From: Beta vulgaris subsp. vulgaris
Taxonomy: Eukaryota > Streptophyta > Magnoliopsida > Caryophyllales > Amaranthaceae
Assembly: GCF_026745355.1 (NCBI RefSeq)
Contig: NC_079204.1
Location: forward strand, 53,340,532 to 53,404,531
DNA length: 64,000 bases
Direction of reading: 5' to 3'
The notes beneath the pieces were generated by a model. That model did no database searches, was not told where the DNA came from, and saw only the letters and a list, made by a program, of their open reading frames with translations. A program made the position numbers and the translations under genes. Shown here in pieces: positions 24,201 to 35,721 of this stretch; the stretch's first letter is position 1; every line of letters begins with the position of its first letter.

Positions 24201-26795
24201 CTGCGTAATGTAACTTTTGTTGCCCTGGGCATCTTTGCAACCCGTGATATTTTCAGGGGTCGAAAGATACCCATCGTATGTTTCTATATCTTCCTTGAAG
24301 TCGCAGGGCCTGATCAGAGTATCAGATTTTTTTCTCTCATTTATTTCTTGTTCTTATTATGTTTTTCCTCGAAGTTTTGAAATTCTCGCTAGCTGGAAGA
24401 AGGGAGACTTTTGGGAAAGAATATGGAGTGACTTAGTGAATGTGATAGATATGATGCATTGTATCGACTAATATACCACTAAAAACTAGGAATATGATTT
24501 TAAAAAAAAAAATCAGCCTTATATGATATGTTCTTTGTTTTCGACCAACAATGAGTTAGGTAATACTTGTATTTATAGTCTTATAGATGTTTTTCAGGAG
24601 ATCAATGTACCTTTTCCTTCCAGGGGTTACCTAGTTTATCTGTTTGTTATGGGCATTTGTTTGATTAGTTAGGAGCTTAGGACACACGGCCTTTCCATCC
24701 ATGTATATGTTCATATGTGGGCTGCTACTGCAGAGATTTGTTAAATTATAGATCTCTCTAACTAATATGTTCATAGTCTTTTTTCCTTGGTTTAAATTCT
24801 TAAATTCTGGAGTTACACCCTCATTCAAAACTTGAATTCCATTGCTTAGTGTGTGTGTCAGTGTGTGGGAGGGGATTGTGGTTTTAATATGCCGTTGTGC
24901 GTGAGTGGCATCTTACTGTTGAATGTAACAATATCTTTGGATCATTTATTGAGTGTCACTTAGTCAAGCTAACTTGTTATAGCTCATATGGTTTGAGGAT
25001 GTGTGCCTCAAAATCAACACCCTTGTTCCTTTTTGATCTTCTAGCTGACCTCTAAAATTACAGAAGGAATGTTATGCAACGGGTAGCCGGATGATTATAC
25101 CCTGCCTTTTCTTTTTATATTGCTTAGGGTGCTTGAGGTATCTAGGCTTTGGTTCAATCATCATTTAACCCAAAACAAAAGGTCGTATTGGAAAAGAGTA
25201 TCACAGCCCTTTCCTGTGCTATACTGAAGAAAGAAAATCATCATATTTCTGTTCTTGATACCAAATTGTGTTTTGTCTATCCTCTAAAAGCTAAAAGATA
25301 AATATGAAAGTGGCAATTTGAGAAATAGACAAAAGAGCACTTTCTCTATTTTACCAACTTAGCAATGTACTGTGTGGAAACTAAATTGCATTCTCCTACC
25401 TATCACTTTTGATATATCTTTGTTTTTAATGAGCACACATACAGGGACTTTGTTGCCTATCAGAACTTTACCTCATATTCTATTTCAGTTAGTGTTATCT
25501 ATGAAGAGAGTTTGATGCTTGTAACATGATAAAAAACTCTCGTTAAGCTTTGTTTGGTTGGACAGAATAATTTTCAATTGAAAATGATTTTCCACAAAAT
25601 ATATCTTCCAAGGGCAAACACAATTGTGAATAATTTTCCTTTGTTGCTTCCTCATAACAAATGTTAGAGAGAAACAAACAATGAAACAAATGAAAATGGG
25701 GGAGAGAAAGAGATAAGGGAGGAATAGGGAGTAATATCTGGCATTTCCTTCAGAAAGGAAAATGCTTCCATCCTTGTAGTGTAAATTTTAATTTTCATTA
25801 AATCAAACAAGGGAGGATGGGAAAACTACATTTTCAGGAAAATGTTTTCCTCCCAACTTAACTCTCTTTTAATCTGCGCATTCACTTCTATGTGATGATA
25901 CTTGAGTAGTCGTATACCAGAATCAAGGTACTTCTAGTCACGTATCTGAACCTTTGTTGATTAATCTGATTGTGGCGATTGATATCTCTATGACACTATA
26001 TGATGTGTTACGGATTTTCCTAATCGCCAAATATATTGAGTCTATTTTCTACAATTGTGGATGAATGCTGACTTGAAAGCTACCTTCTTTTGGTTGCAAT
26101 TGAGGAATGGTTCAAGGTTTTGCCGGGTGCAAGACTTAGTTGCTAATTTTCAAACTGTGGTTAAGGGAAATTGAGTATAATTCTTTGGATGGCGTTGCTT
26201 ATATTCTGCACATTTGTAAAACCCAGGGTGGCTGGGAAAATGATGAAACTGTCGAGGAGGCGGCAAGGCGTGAAGCAATGGAAGAGGCTGGTGTCAAGGG
26301 CGACCTATTGGTGAGAAATTTGAATATTCTTCAGAACGTTATGGTATACTTGTAGATGATGTGAATTGTTTGGATAAAACACTCTTTAATTATGACTCTG
26401 GATTCATAAGTTTGCATGGTATTATATTTGCTGAATGAATTTATTACTTGCAGAGCTAAGGTAGATAGAATATTCTCCAAGTCTTTCTTGTTCTCAGAAA
26501 AACAAAAACTCAGGATTTGTCTTGTTTCCAGGATTGCTTGGGTTACTACAGCTTTAAGAGCAAAACCCTTCAAGATGATTTTAGTCCAGAAGGTTTATGC
26601 AAGGCTGCTATGTTTGCATTGCTTGTCAAGGAGGAGCTAGAGTATTGGCCCGAACAAAGTACTCGGCAGAGGATTTGGTTAAACATAACTGAAGCGTTAG
26701 ATTGCTGCCGGCACCCATGGATGCGGCAAGCCCTTGAAGAAGGTTTCATGAAGTGGCATGCTAGTAGTGCGACAACGCCGACAGGCACCGAATAG
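21277..26795 (+). CDS. Nudix hydrolase (plant NUDT4/12/13/16/21-like), 4 exons
   Basis: Exons 21277-21347, 22571-22685, 26227-26310 and 26532-26795 join into 177 residues, all with GT-AG introns (1.2, 3.5 and 0.2 kb). The N-terminus MSELVARTGRHQQRYEDG then CRLVAGCIPFRYR matches the plant family of small Nudix hydrolases. Exon 2 holds VEVLMINSTSGPGLLFPK. Exon 3 starts exactly at the Nudix box: G-x5-E-x7-REAMEEAG (GGWENDE...REAMEEAGV) with all catalytic Gly, Arg and Glu residues present, so it should bind divalent metal and cleave a nucleoside-diphosphate-linked or polyphosphate substrate. Exon 4 encodes MFALLVKEELEYWPEQSTRQRIWL and WMRQALEEGF, conserved in the family. Characterised relatives act on diadenosine or inositol polyphosphates, some in mitochondria. 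No clear transit peptide is visible here. Substrate is not determinable. Confidence 0.9.
25548..25865. mobile_element. Possible MITE in Nudix intron 2
   Basis: The left end reads GTTAAGCTTTGTTTGGTTGG. The reverse complement of the right side reads GTTAAGTTGGGAGGAAAACA. Both flanks have GGAAAAT/ATTTTCC foldback words. The inverted similarity is imperfect and no duplication was defined. Confidence 0.25.
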
Positions 26796-27622
26796 TTTTA
26801 GTTGAAGAGATGGAATTATGTAGCCAAGCTCAACATTTTTCCTACCTTTTTCTTTTGACTTGTTTAAAATTACAGGGAAAGGGCATTCAAGTTTTCCCAA
26901 CTGTTTTTAGCACTTTTTCTTCTTGTTTTCATAAGAAACTGTACATTATGAAAAAAGGACTATGAAGATTAGAGACATAACTAATTGTTACCCTCTTTGA
27001 AATCTAAATACTTTCTTGTTGGGCCCGCCTTCGACGCACCACACAGTTCACGCAAGCTTGTGACTTGCACGTCTTTCATTCTCCATTCATATGAGATCTG
27101 ATGATTTGTAACGTTTGCTCTCACTTGGCTAATGAAGGAGATAATCTTACCATGATTAATATTGTAGGGTATATGTCAATGTCCTTGGAAACTTCAAATC
27201 CTGTTTCAGGACATTCATGCACTCCTTATTCATTTCGAAACAACCATCTCTAGGCATGTTTATCGGAAAGCCAATTGTATTGTCGACTATCTTGCTTTAC
27301 TAGGACATTCTATTACTTTTTTTTAGTCCTCGAACCTTATTTCGATAACAATTTTTTTTTAGTTCAGCTCAATTAAAGCATAAATTTTCATTTTTGAGAA
27401 AAGACTCTCTTTGATTGTGTTGTCCGTACACTCCATAAGCCAACCTCAAATTGATAAAAGCATGCATGTGACTTAGGTCCTTGTTTAATACAATTTGATT
27501 GTCAAGTTGAGAAAAAAGAACACATTCTATGTTTTTCATATTTATGTGAAAAAAGACACATCCTAGAGGAGAAAGTATGTCATAGATAAGATTTATTTAA
27601 CCTTCCTCACTCAAATAGGCCA
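26796..27622 (+). other. 3' UTR of the Nudix gene and intergenic DNA
   Basis: About 26796-26960 is the likely 3' UTR. The remainder shows no gene or transposon end that I can support. Confidence 0.5.
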
Positions 27623-27631
27623 AGAACGTGG

Positions 27632-27873
27632 GAGTCCGGATTCTCTAGAGTTTTCGTGTAACTCTACAAGGTAGAGTTGTATCTGAGCCATACATTTTAA
27701 AATCAAGGGCTCATATTGGTGGAATGGAAAGATTTAGGAGTGGATTTTGATGAGATAAAATAGGGGGAATTTTGGAAAGAGAATATATGAGCCATTGATT
27801 TTTTATTCAATGGTTGATATTGCTCAAACTCTACCTTGTAGAGTTATTTTACAACTCTAGAGGATCCAAACAC
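27632..27873. mobile_element. MULE-type MITE, 242 bp, 9-bp TSD
   Basis: Terminal inverted repeats of about 45 bp: the left side contains GGATTCTCTAGAGTT and AACTCTACAAGGTAGAGTT; the right side carries the complements. It is flanked by agaacgtgg (27623-27631) and agaatgtgg (27874-27882), a 9-bp duplication with one mismatch. Long inverted ends plus a 9-bp TSD identify a Mutator-like nonautonomous element. Confidence 0.8.
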
Positions 27874-27882
27874 AGAATGTGG

Positions 27883-28766
27883 TGGGGATGAACAATGAAT
27901 GCCGTTGTATGTGGGTTATAGCTGATTAGATTAAAACAAGCAATTATTTGGCCAAACAAAGTACTAAAATCCAAGAAAAGAACTTTATCTATATTGAGAG
28001 AGACACAAGCAACTATGTGACGTATCATAAAGGATAGGAATTATTAGGACCTACAATTTAGTCTTTTCTTATTGTTTTCTATGGCCACCATACCAATAGT
28101 TAGACACTCACAAAGTCACAATACACCAAGTTGAAGGTTGCTTGCTTGATCAGTGCAGTGTACCAGCAAAACAGCCATAGATCAAAAAATCAAGTGGAAG
28201 CTGTTAGTAGTTAGTAGTTACTTATATTTTTCGGCTATATTAAGGCTGATAGGCCGGTTCGCTAATTCGTTGTTAGTTTTCAGTTTTTGGTTTTAGAATT
28301 AATATGTGTTATAACTTATAAAAAAGCAATCGAAGATCATAAATAGTTTGAATAAACAATAAACATTACTAATTCACGGACATGAATCGTTTGAAATGCT
28401 AAGGTATCTTAGTAATGTGATATAGATTGTAAGTGAAGTTAAGATTAATCATATACTTATACTAATGGTTTGACAAATAAAATAATAGTCTTGTAAAACA
28501 TATATTTTGTTATATGGCTTTTTACAAAAAAAATAGTTGATTGGATTTATGACTACATTTGTTCCACTATTTTTGTGAAGATCATTACTTAAATATGATT
28601 TATAAGGAGCAACATGTAATAACTTAGTGGTATTGACACTTTCGATCCCAAAGGTTTTGGGTTCCTAAAATCAAGGCTCACCCCGTGTAAGAGAGAAAAT
28701 TCCTAATTTTCTCGATCTTTTCTTATGAATGAATGACTTCAAGTTACCTATATGTCTAAAATAAAT
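27883..28766. other. Intergenic DNA with a weak SINE-like segment
   Basis: No gene. At about 28618-28740 a tRNA-like head (ACTTAGTGGTATTGAC) is followed by GGTTTTGGGTTCC and a short tail. It resembles a decayed SINE but lacks a recognisable TSD. Confidence 0.3.
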
Positions 28767-28995
28767 ACTCCCTCCTTTTCATTTTAGTCTACACACTTAC
28801 ACTTTTCACGTATGTCAATGCAAAACTTTGAAGACATATCTTTAGTTTTGTATTTATAAAAATTATAAAAAGTACATATTAATAAAATACATGTTATGAT
28901 GAATCTAACAATATCTCACATGATTATATTTCCATCCGCGTATAAATCACAAATGATGGTCAAAGTGAAATTTGTGAATAGTGTAATAAACGGGC
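28767..28995. mobile_element. Stowaway MITE remnant
   Basis: The left end tactccctccttttcatttt matches the CTCCCTCCGT Stowaway terminus. The interior shares AAAATTATAAAAAGTA and ATGAATCTAACAA with the other members of this family in the window. The right inverted end has decayed. Confidence 0.55.
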
Positions 28996-28999
28996 GAAT

Positions 29000-30232
29000 A
29001 TGATTTAGTTAGTGTTTTCATGGGCTAACATTTTTTTGTCTCCATTTGATCTTGCTAGACCTTTTAACTTGTTGAAAATGAATGGAATAGAATCTTTTCC
29101 ATAATAATTGATACTTATCTTAACCAGCATAACAAACTCACTCTCAGAGTAATGAGATTTGATTGGTACTACCAATCTACCATATCACTGAACAGGGCTT
29201 GCGTTGACAATCACTTGCTACAAAATAGCAATGACATACTTATCGTGCAAATGTATCACTTATTATCAATCTACTCAAATTGTATGCACACGATGCATGA
29301 AAAATAAATAAAAAAAACTACAATAATAAATAAATAAAGCTATTTTTTGAGTTTGGATAAATGTCTGCACTGCTGCACATGGAGGAGTAAAAGAGTTTGG
29401 GAGACCTCTTACAAGTATTTTCTTTAATTTTATGAGTAATTAGAATTTTTTTACACGCTATGCGTGCGAGTCATATTAACGTTTTTCTTCTCAATTAGTT
29501 ATTCATCAGTGTCATAATTTTTTTTGATTCGAACAAACATTTATAATTATTTTTAATATTTTTTTTAAATCAATGTTTTATTGATTTTTGTAGTTATTTG
29601 CTTATCATTATTCAAATATAGTACTGAGAATTTGAGATAAGGAAATATAAAGCAAAAAAAAGCTTATGCTCAAATAAAATAAAAGAATTTGTGTATTAGG
29701 TTAAGTAGAAGAAAGCTCTATTATATAAATCAAAACATTAATAGAGTGGAAGAGTTTGATTTATAAAATAGAGACTATCGAATGATATATAGACAACAAT
29801 TAGGTTTTTAAATATTATCAATATAATTATTAATATGAAATTCAAGTTTTTATTTTTTCTTTTGATTGTGTCAATCAAGTTATATTGTCAATTTAATTTT
29901 TATCAGAGTTTTGCACACATATGTAAGAAGATGAAAACATTCTCCTTAATTTAATATTTAATTCAAATTTCAAATTCACATTGTTAACTTGCTTGTTCAA
30001 TACATATGGCAAGTAGGAAGAAGAAAAAATTATAGTATCTATGACCATTTAAATTCATTAAGGATACATCAGACTTTTTGCAAGGGGACATTATCTTCTT
30101 CCTACTTCACTTATATAATAGAGATAAAAGAGTCTTCAAAGAGCTATGTTATCACAAGACGACATAAAATCATGCAATCAACTGGGAAGAATGGAAGTGA
30201 CATACGTCAATATATAATTAAGTTATTTTATT
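29000..30232. other. AT-rich intergenic DNA
   Basis: No supported gene. Near 29446-29485 the sequence ACACGCTATGCGTGCG resembles the hairpin of a Helitron terminus but is not complete. Confidence 0.45.
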
Positions 30233-30241
30233 TATATTATA

Positions 30242-31411
30242 CGGTTATTTCACCATATACCCCCGACAAATTAAGAAATTCACCATATACCCTCAATGTT
30301 TCCAAAAATGCACCGTATACCCTTGAGTTTTCGAAAACGTGCACCAGATACCCTTTTCCTAACTGTCGTTAACCCACCTTTAGCTTTATATACGATTTTA
30401 CCATCATTAACCCTAACACTAATCTAACCTAACCCTAATCCAATCCTAACCCTTACTCTAATCCTACCCCTAAATCCTAACCCTAACTCTTTGTTGCCAG
30501 CCCCCACCCCATCCCCTCCACCCCACCCCAGCCTCTACCCCTCCCCCTCCCCCACCGTCGGCCTCCCCCATCGCCAGCCTCCCCCACTGACGGCCTTCCC
30601 CACTCCTTACGCGTCCGTCACCGCCGACCTCCCCTCACCCCTTCCCAGCTGTTTTTACTGGCGATTTCCCAGCCCCTACCCCTCATCGTCGATTTCCCAG
30701 CCGCCGACTTCCCAGCCCCGCCGATTTCCTAGCCCCTATTTTACAACCCTTCGAACACCAAACCCTAACCCTTCCCCCTCGAACGCCAAACCCCCACCCC
30801 TCCCCCTCGATCGCTAAACCCCTACACCTCCCCTTCGAACGCCGGCGACCATAGCAACGTGATTTCTGTTCGAATTCGAAGGGATGGGGATGGTGGAGCG
30901 ATTGGGAAATCGACGGGGAGGGGTGAGGGAGCGAAGGGAAATCAACGGGGAAGGGTGGGTGGAGCAGCGGTCGATGGAAGGGGGAGGGGGAGGGGGTAGG
31001 GGTTGCGGCGGAGGGAGGGGGAGGGGTTGGGGGCTGCGGCGGGGGGAGGGGTGGCCGGGGAGCGGTGGGGGTTGCGGCAGAGGGAGGGTGGGGGCTTGGT
31101 GGAAGGATGGTGGAAGGGGAGGGGGAGAGGGAAGGGGAGGGGGCTGGGCTGAGCTGGGCTTAGGGTTAAGGATTAGGGTATAGATTTTAGGGTTAGTATT
31201 TAGATTAGGGTTAGGGATTAGGTTTAGATTTTTAGGTCAGGAGTTAATTGTGGCAAAATGGTAAATAAAGTTAACGGTGTGTTAACGGCAGTTAAAAAAA
31301 GGGTATTTGGTGCACAAAAATGAAAAATCAGGGGTATATGGTGAATTGTTAAAACATTGAGGGTATATTGTGAATTTGTTGATTTGTAGGGGGTATTTGG
31401 TGAAATAACCG
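30242..31411. mobile_element. 1.17-kb foldback MULE with telomere-like arms and GC-rich core, copy 1
   Basis: The ends are inverted repeats (left cggttatttcaccatatacc; right end its complement) and are flanked by an exact 9-bp duplication, tatattata, at 30233-30241 and 31412-31420. From the outside in, each arm holds repeats of CACCATATACCCY with spacers, then degenerate CCCTAA-type words (30403-30490 on the left; TTAGGG-type at 31150-31235 on the right). A core follows that is C-rich on the left (30500-30835) and G-rich on the right (30885-31150), meeting near 30860. The whole element is thus a large imperfect palindrome. Pro-rich and Gly-rich open frames in the core come from base composition and not from a gene. 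A related copy is at 42006-42786. Confidence 0.88.
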
Positions 31412-31539
31412 TATATTATATATGCATATGGAATTATTAGTGTAATATTGTATGTAAAAGGATAGAAGAGACTTTTTATAGTATTAGGTATGTAATATAT
31501 ATATTGGATGAAATACAATTCTAATGGTTTAGTGGGGTG

Positions 31540-31628
31540 GCTCAAAGCTAGACTCGTGGGTTTTGGAAATCACCGGCAGACAGGTATTGATTACTTTGAA
31601 ACCTTTAGTTAAGCCTTATATCGTTCTC
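31540..31628 (+). pseudogene. Copia reverse-transcriptase fragment
   Basis: In one frame, with a small frame disturbance, the sequence reads KARLVGFGNHRQTGIDYFETF, the entry to the copia RT domain (family form: KARLVARGF...Q..GIDYFETFSPV). Only about 85 bases remain before the Tourist element at 31632. An inverted copy of the flank upstream (31440-31487) reappears at 32464-32511. Confidence 0.65.
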
Positions 31629-31631
31629 TTA

Positions 31632-32421
31632 GGGCCTGTTCTCCCCAGCTTATTTTCAGTTCAGTTCAGTTCAGCTTCAATCAGTTCATTTCAGTTCAGC
31701 TCCAATCAGTTCATTTCAGTTCAACTCAGTTCAGCTCCATTATTTTATAACCATTTTGTTAAATATTATTATTATGTTGTTATAATTTATTGTACTAATT
31801 ACTATTATTATTATTATTATATTATTATTATTATCATTATTTAAATATATATCATTACTATTAAGTATTATTATTGTTGTTGTTTCTATATATTATTTTG
31901 TTTATTATAGCTTTACTCATTATTATTACTATTATTATTAGGAGGAACATGGTTTAGGTCAAAGCACAAATAAACCCACTTTTTTTAGCCCATAAACCAA
32001 TCAATCGCGTCAAGACGGTTTATAATGTAATTTTTGCGATCCAACCCAATCATTATTTTTATTACTAAATATTTTTATATTATTAAAATAGTAATATTAA
32101 TTTAATTCTTAGATATTATTGTTATTATATATCATCATCAAGTATTAATATATTAATACAAATAATATAAAATAATTATTATTAATTATCATTATTATCA
32201 TTAATTATTATTATTAATTTATGATTATTAATATTATTTATTTATATCTATCATTTAAAAATATCCAAAATACTACTACTATTATTATTATTCATTATTA
32301 TTACTTATCATTATAATTATTATTTAATATTTATATTATTATTATTTAAAATATTATTTATATATTTATTACATTCAATTTAATTTAATTTAATTTAATT
32401 CAATTCAATTCAGTTCAGTTC
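31632..32421. mobile_element. Long Tourist-type MITE, copy 2 (right end lost)
   Basis: It begins GGGCCTGTTCTCCCCAGC after TTA, like the element at 9456, with a short CAGTT section. A 650-bp AT-rich interior follows, full of TTATTA triplets and including GGTTTAGGTCAAAGCACAAA and GCGTCAAGACGGTTTAT. The right CAGTT arm is present (to about 32421) but the terminal AGAACAGGCCC is missing, so the element is truncated. The interior is collinear with copy 3 at 35030-36504. Confidence 0.8.
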
Positions 32422-32573
32422 AAAAAAAATGAATGGTTCCCACGGTCCTATATATATCTAGACCTAATACTAATTAAAATCTCTTCTATGCTCTTACATA
32501 TAATATTACACATATAAGAACATTGTAGCTTAACCATTGTGTTCCATTAAAGTTGATAGCATGTTTTTTTTTG

Positions 32574-32929
32574 GAAAATTTGACAATAGAGGTCTGAACT
32601 TTGGCTGATAATTTTTGAAAGGTCTGAACTATTGATTAACCTGTATAGGTCCCAACTTTAGGGGGTCTTAACTTTTAGCGGGCCTCGACGATTTAAAACT
32701 GAAGATTTTTTTTAAATCTCACCTAGTTCCTACATCCCTCCCTCAATTAATCCTTCTGATCTGACCCAAGTTTTACAAGTGATGACCTATTAAGCCAGTT
32801 TTAAGTCACTAAGGCCCGCTAAAAGTGAAGACCCCCTAAAGTTGGGACCTACACAGGTTAATCAATAATAATTCAGACCTTTTAAAAATTATCACCCAAA
32901 ATTCAGACCTCTATTTTCAATTTTTTCAA
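32574..32929. mobile_element. Foldback MITE with arms of about 110 bp
   Basis: The left arm (32574-32687) reads AATAGAGGTCTGAACTTT, AGGTCTGAACTATTGATTAA and CCCAACTTTAGGGGGTC. The right arm (32813-32929) is its near-perfect complement. Only about 125 bases separate the arms, so the RNA or single strand would form a long hairpin. Family unclear (MULE-like or other). No confident TSD. Confidence 0.75.
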
Positions 32930-33003
32930 GTTTAACTTTTGGTTTCTTTTGTTTTGTAATGCAAGCCTGTGATACAAGTATATAAGCATCATTGATAATT
33001 AGC

Positions 33004-33660
33004 GTTTGTTAAATGAAATTACTAAATTTTAGTTTTTTCTAGAGAGAGGGGCTCTGCCTTCTCTGTAGAAAAAACCCCTTAGCTCCCCCAAAAGAAAACC
33101 CTAAAAATCCTAACCCCCAAATCAATATCTTTAGAATTTGAAACCCTAGCTAGCCTCCTCTTTCTTCTCTTCCTCCTAGATCTAGTCATTGTTATGGCTT
33201 AGCTTTGTCTACTAGCCCAATTTTTCTTGTCTACAGTTGAACTCTTGGTTTTCTAGCCTCTTGATTAGCTTTCGTCATTTCTAAAATCAGTCAATTTGTT
33301 GTTCGCAGTGTGGGTTCAATTCGTTCGTGGTGGTTCGTGAGTGTTCACGTCGCCGGTGTTTCTTTCGTCTCCGTGGTTGGCGACGATTCAAGGTATGGTG
33401 GTCTCTTTGAGAAGGTTTTGGAGCTATCTCAGTTTTTGTGGTGTTTGTCTCTCCCCCCGTGACGGGTTTCACTCGATTGGACCTGGGGTGAAGGTGTTAG
33501 CCACGGCAGAGCTTCCACAAGTGTTCCTTTGTGCTCCTTTTTCTTCTTCCCGTTTGCCTTGCTGTTTGTTTGTTGTATCTTGTAACCATCCTTTGGGATG
33601 TTTTAGGGGGTGTCTCTTGTTGTAGACACCTCCTAGTTTTCTCTCCTGATAAAAAAAATA
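33004..33660 (+). mobile_element. Short polyadenylated retroposon with 13-bp TSD and 3' stem-loop
   Basis: A 657-bp insert is bounded by exact direct repeats attgataattagc at 32991-33003 and 33661-33673 and ends in an A-rich tail (33651-33660). It has a CT-rich leader with AAACCCTAA-type words (33060-33190), like plant LINE 5' UTRs, then about 350 bp without a long conserved frame. Just before the tail a perfect 7-bp stem, GGTGTCT...AGACACC, encloses an 8-nt loop (33609-33630). I read it as a nonautonomous LINE derivative or processed transcript. Confidence 0.75.
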
Positions 33661-33673
33661 ATTGATAATTAGC

Positions 33674-34382
33674 TTTTTTTTTTTTTTGGGAATGGTTTGG
33701 CTCATTGGTTTGATCTCCACATATTCTATACAAGGTCATGAGTCAACCTTGATATGTTAACATACTTGTCATGTCAAAAATGGCATGGTCCCATATCACA
33801 TATGATACAACGTCCTAAATTCAAAGAAAATAAATTGAAGAAAAGCTTTTACTCGTTCATCCTTCCTTTTCTTCCTCTTGAACTATCTCCCTACAATTGA
33901 TATACCATATAGTTTATGAACTTTTATTTTTCCTTACATCACAGATAGAGCTCATGATTTAAAGACCGATGATGATGCTCATCTGGAACTCTATCTATTA
34001 TATGATTATATTTATTTGGAGGTTTTAAATGAGCAATGAGCAAAAAAAATAGTTTGGATGTACCATGCAGTCATGCTCATAGAGCACTATTGCACTCGGT
34101 GTATGGTAAAAAAGAATTCTACACTTTACCACAATGGTAATCCCTAATTAATTATTGTTTTACTTATTTTTATTAGTAACAACATTTGCTTTCTTCATTG
34201 TCTTTAACATGGACAACTTTGATCGTTACTATCTTATAAATTACATAAGGGTCTAAAATTAATAAATATGTTATATGAAAATATAGCGTGAAGCAATTTT
34301 AACAAGATCTCATGTTATTTTTATGAATTTATGATTCTCCTTCTCTTTTATATCAAAGAGATAGATAATTATTATTATATAC
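33674..34382. other. Intergenic DNA, possible SINE head at 33675-33760
   Basis: After the retroposon a T-run is followed by TGGCTCATTGGTTTGAT and AAGGTCATGAGTCAACC, which resemble A- and B-boxes. The rest is AT-rich with no gene. Confidence 0.3.
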
Positions 34383-34620
34383 TTTCTTCGTTTCTAAATA
34401 CAAGTAATGTTTCCTGCCTCCACACAATTCAATAATTACTTTGTTCCTTAATATATTAAGTTATTTATAAGTAAAAATTATAAAAAGTTGATAATATGAG
34501 AGTATACATTAGAATGAATCAAATAAGACAACATTTGGTTATATTTTTTCATATAATTTCTAAGAAAATACGAGATAAAGTTGGTATTTAGATGAATAGT
34601 GGTACTATACAAATATTCCA
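34383..34620. mobile_element. Stowaway MITE remnant
   Basis: The left end tactttcttcgtttctaaat is a decayed CTCCCTCCGTTTCTAAAT terminus. The interior AAAATTATAAAAAGTTGATA and GAATGAATCAAATAAGACA is shared with the intact member at 53263-53519. The right end is degenerate. Confidence 0.5.
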
Positions 34621-34656
34621 TAGGTTCCTCAGTGTTCAAAACGTGTGAGTTTAATT

Positions 34657-34718
34657 TTTTCTTTTTTATGAGTAAGATAAATTTCATTAATTGAAAATCA
34701 TACAACATCTACAATTGA
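34657..34718 (-). mobile_element. Truncated retroposon 3' tail
   Basis: The minus strand reads TGTAGATGTTGTATGATTTT, then AATTAATGAAATTT and an A-rich tail. The same TGTAGATGTYGTATGAYTTT tail ends the retroposon at 38399-39042 and the fragment at 58857-58910, so all belong to one family. Confidence 0.6.
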
Positions 34719-35167
34719 TATAAAAGAAAAATTATATACAATCTAACTTGATCAAATATGATTTTTCTACAATATAACCATGATGACAATAAAACAAATT
34801 TAACAATATAGCATAGCCCTCGTTTGTTCGTTGATTCGTGCAGTCCATAGATTGACATTATTTTGTAAAGACGCTTTTTTATTGGACCGTATAAATAACG
34901 TACGAAAAACCAGTACTAATTGTTAATTTATGTTGCAAACCATTAATGAACAATATCTTTAGAACAAACCATAAAAATCCAATTGTAAGCTTTCAATTGG
35001 AGAATAACAAATCAAACTTCAAACACCCCAGCTTATTTTCAGTTCAGTTCAACTCTAATCAGTTCAGTTCAGTTCAACTCCAATCAGTTCAGTTCAGCTC
35101 CATTCTTTTATAATCATTTTGTTAAATATTATTATTATGTTGGTATAATTTATTTTACTAATTACTC

Positions 35168-35201
<34 letters not shown>

Positions 35202-35206
35202 TACTA

Positions 35207-35557
35207 CTCCCTCCGTCCCAGAATACTCTTGACACTTATCAGGACACGTAGTTTTAGATGATAAGTTGTTATTTGGTTATCAATTATTATTTTATTGAAA
35301 AAGTAGATGTGATAGGTGTTAGTAGGTTGAAAAAGTAATATTATTTTATTTGGTGGAGAGAGAGTGTGGGCCAATGGTTAGAGTTGGTAGGTAATATGAG
35401 TGGTATTATTTTATTTGGAGGAGAGAGAGTGTGGGCCAATGGTTAAAAGGTAGAAAGATTAAAATAATAGTGGGTCATATCCAAAAATAGAAGTGTAAAG
35501 AGTATTCTGGGACAGATGAAAAAGGAAAGTGTAAAGAGTATTATGGGACAGAGGGAG
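35207..35557. mobile_element. Stowaway MITE nested in Tourist copy 3
   Basis: A 351-bp element with inverted ends CTCCCTCCGTCCCAGAATAC / complement, TA at 35205-35206 and 35558-35559. It has internal duplicated blocks (TATTATTTTATTTGG-GAGAGAGAGTGTGGGCCAATGG occurs twice in spaced form) and a duplicated right terminus (GAGTATTCTGGGACAG then GAGTATTATGGGACAG). Confidence 0.9.
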
Positions 35558-35721
35558 TATTTATTTATTTATTTTTATATCATTACTATTAAGTATTATT
35601 ATTATTATTATTGTTGTTGTTGTTATTGTTGTTCTATATATTATTTTGTTTATTATAGTTTTACTCATTATTATTACTATTATTATTAGGAGGGACATGG
35701 TTTAAGTCAAAGCACAAATAA

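Noticed and set aside
24186..24471. Coding exon inside Nudix intron 2
   Set aside because: Frames lack similarity to the family, and exons 2 and 3 join in phase without it.
26140..26226. Upstream extension of Nudix exon 3 into the intron
   Set aside because: A clear acceptor (ACCCAG) at 26221-26226 places the exon start exactly at the Nudix box, and exon 2 ends in phase with it.
30491..31183. Pro-rich and Gly-rich open frames
   Set aside because: They come from the C-rich and G-rich halves of the foldback MULE core. There is no conserved domain and they mirror each other across the palindrome.
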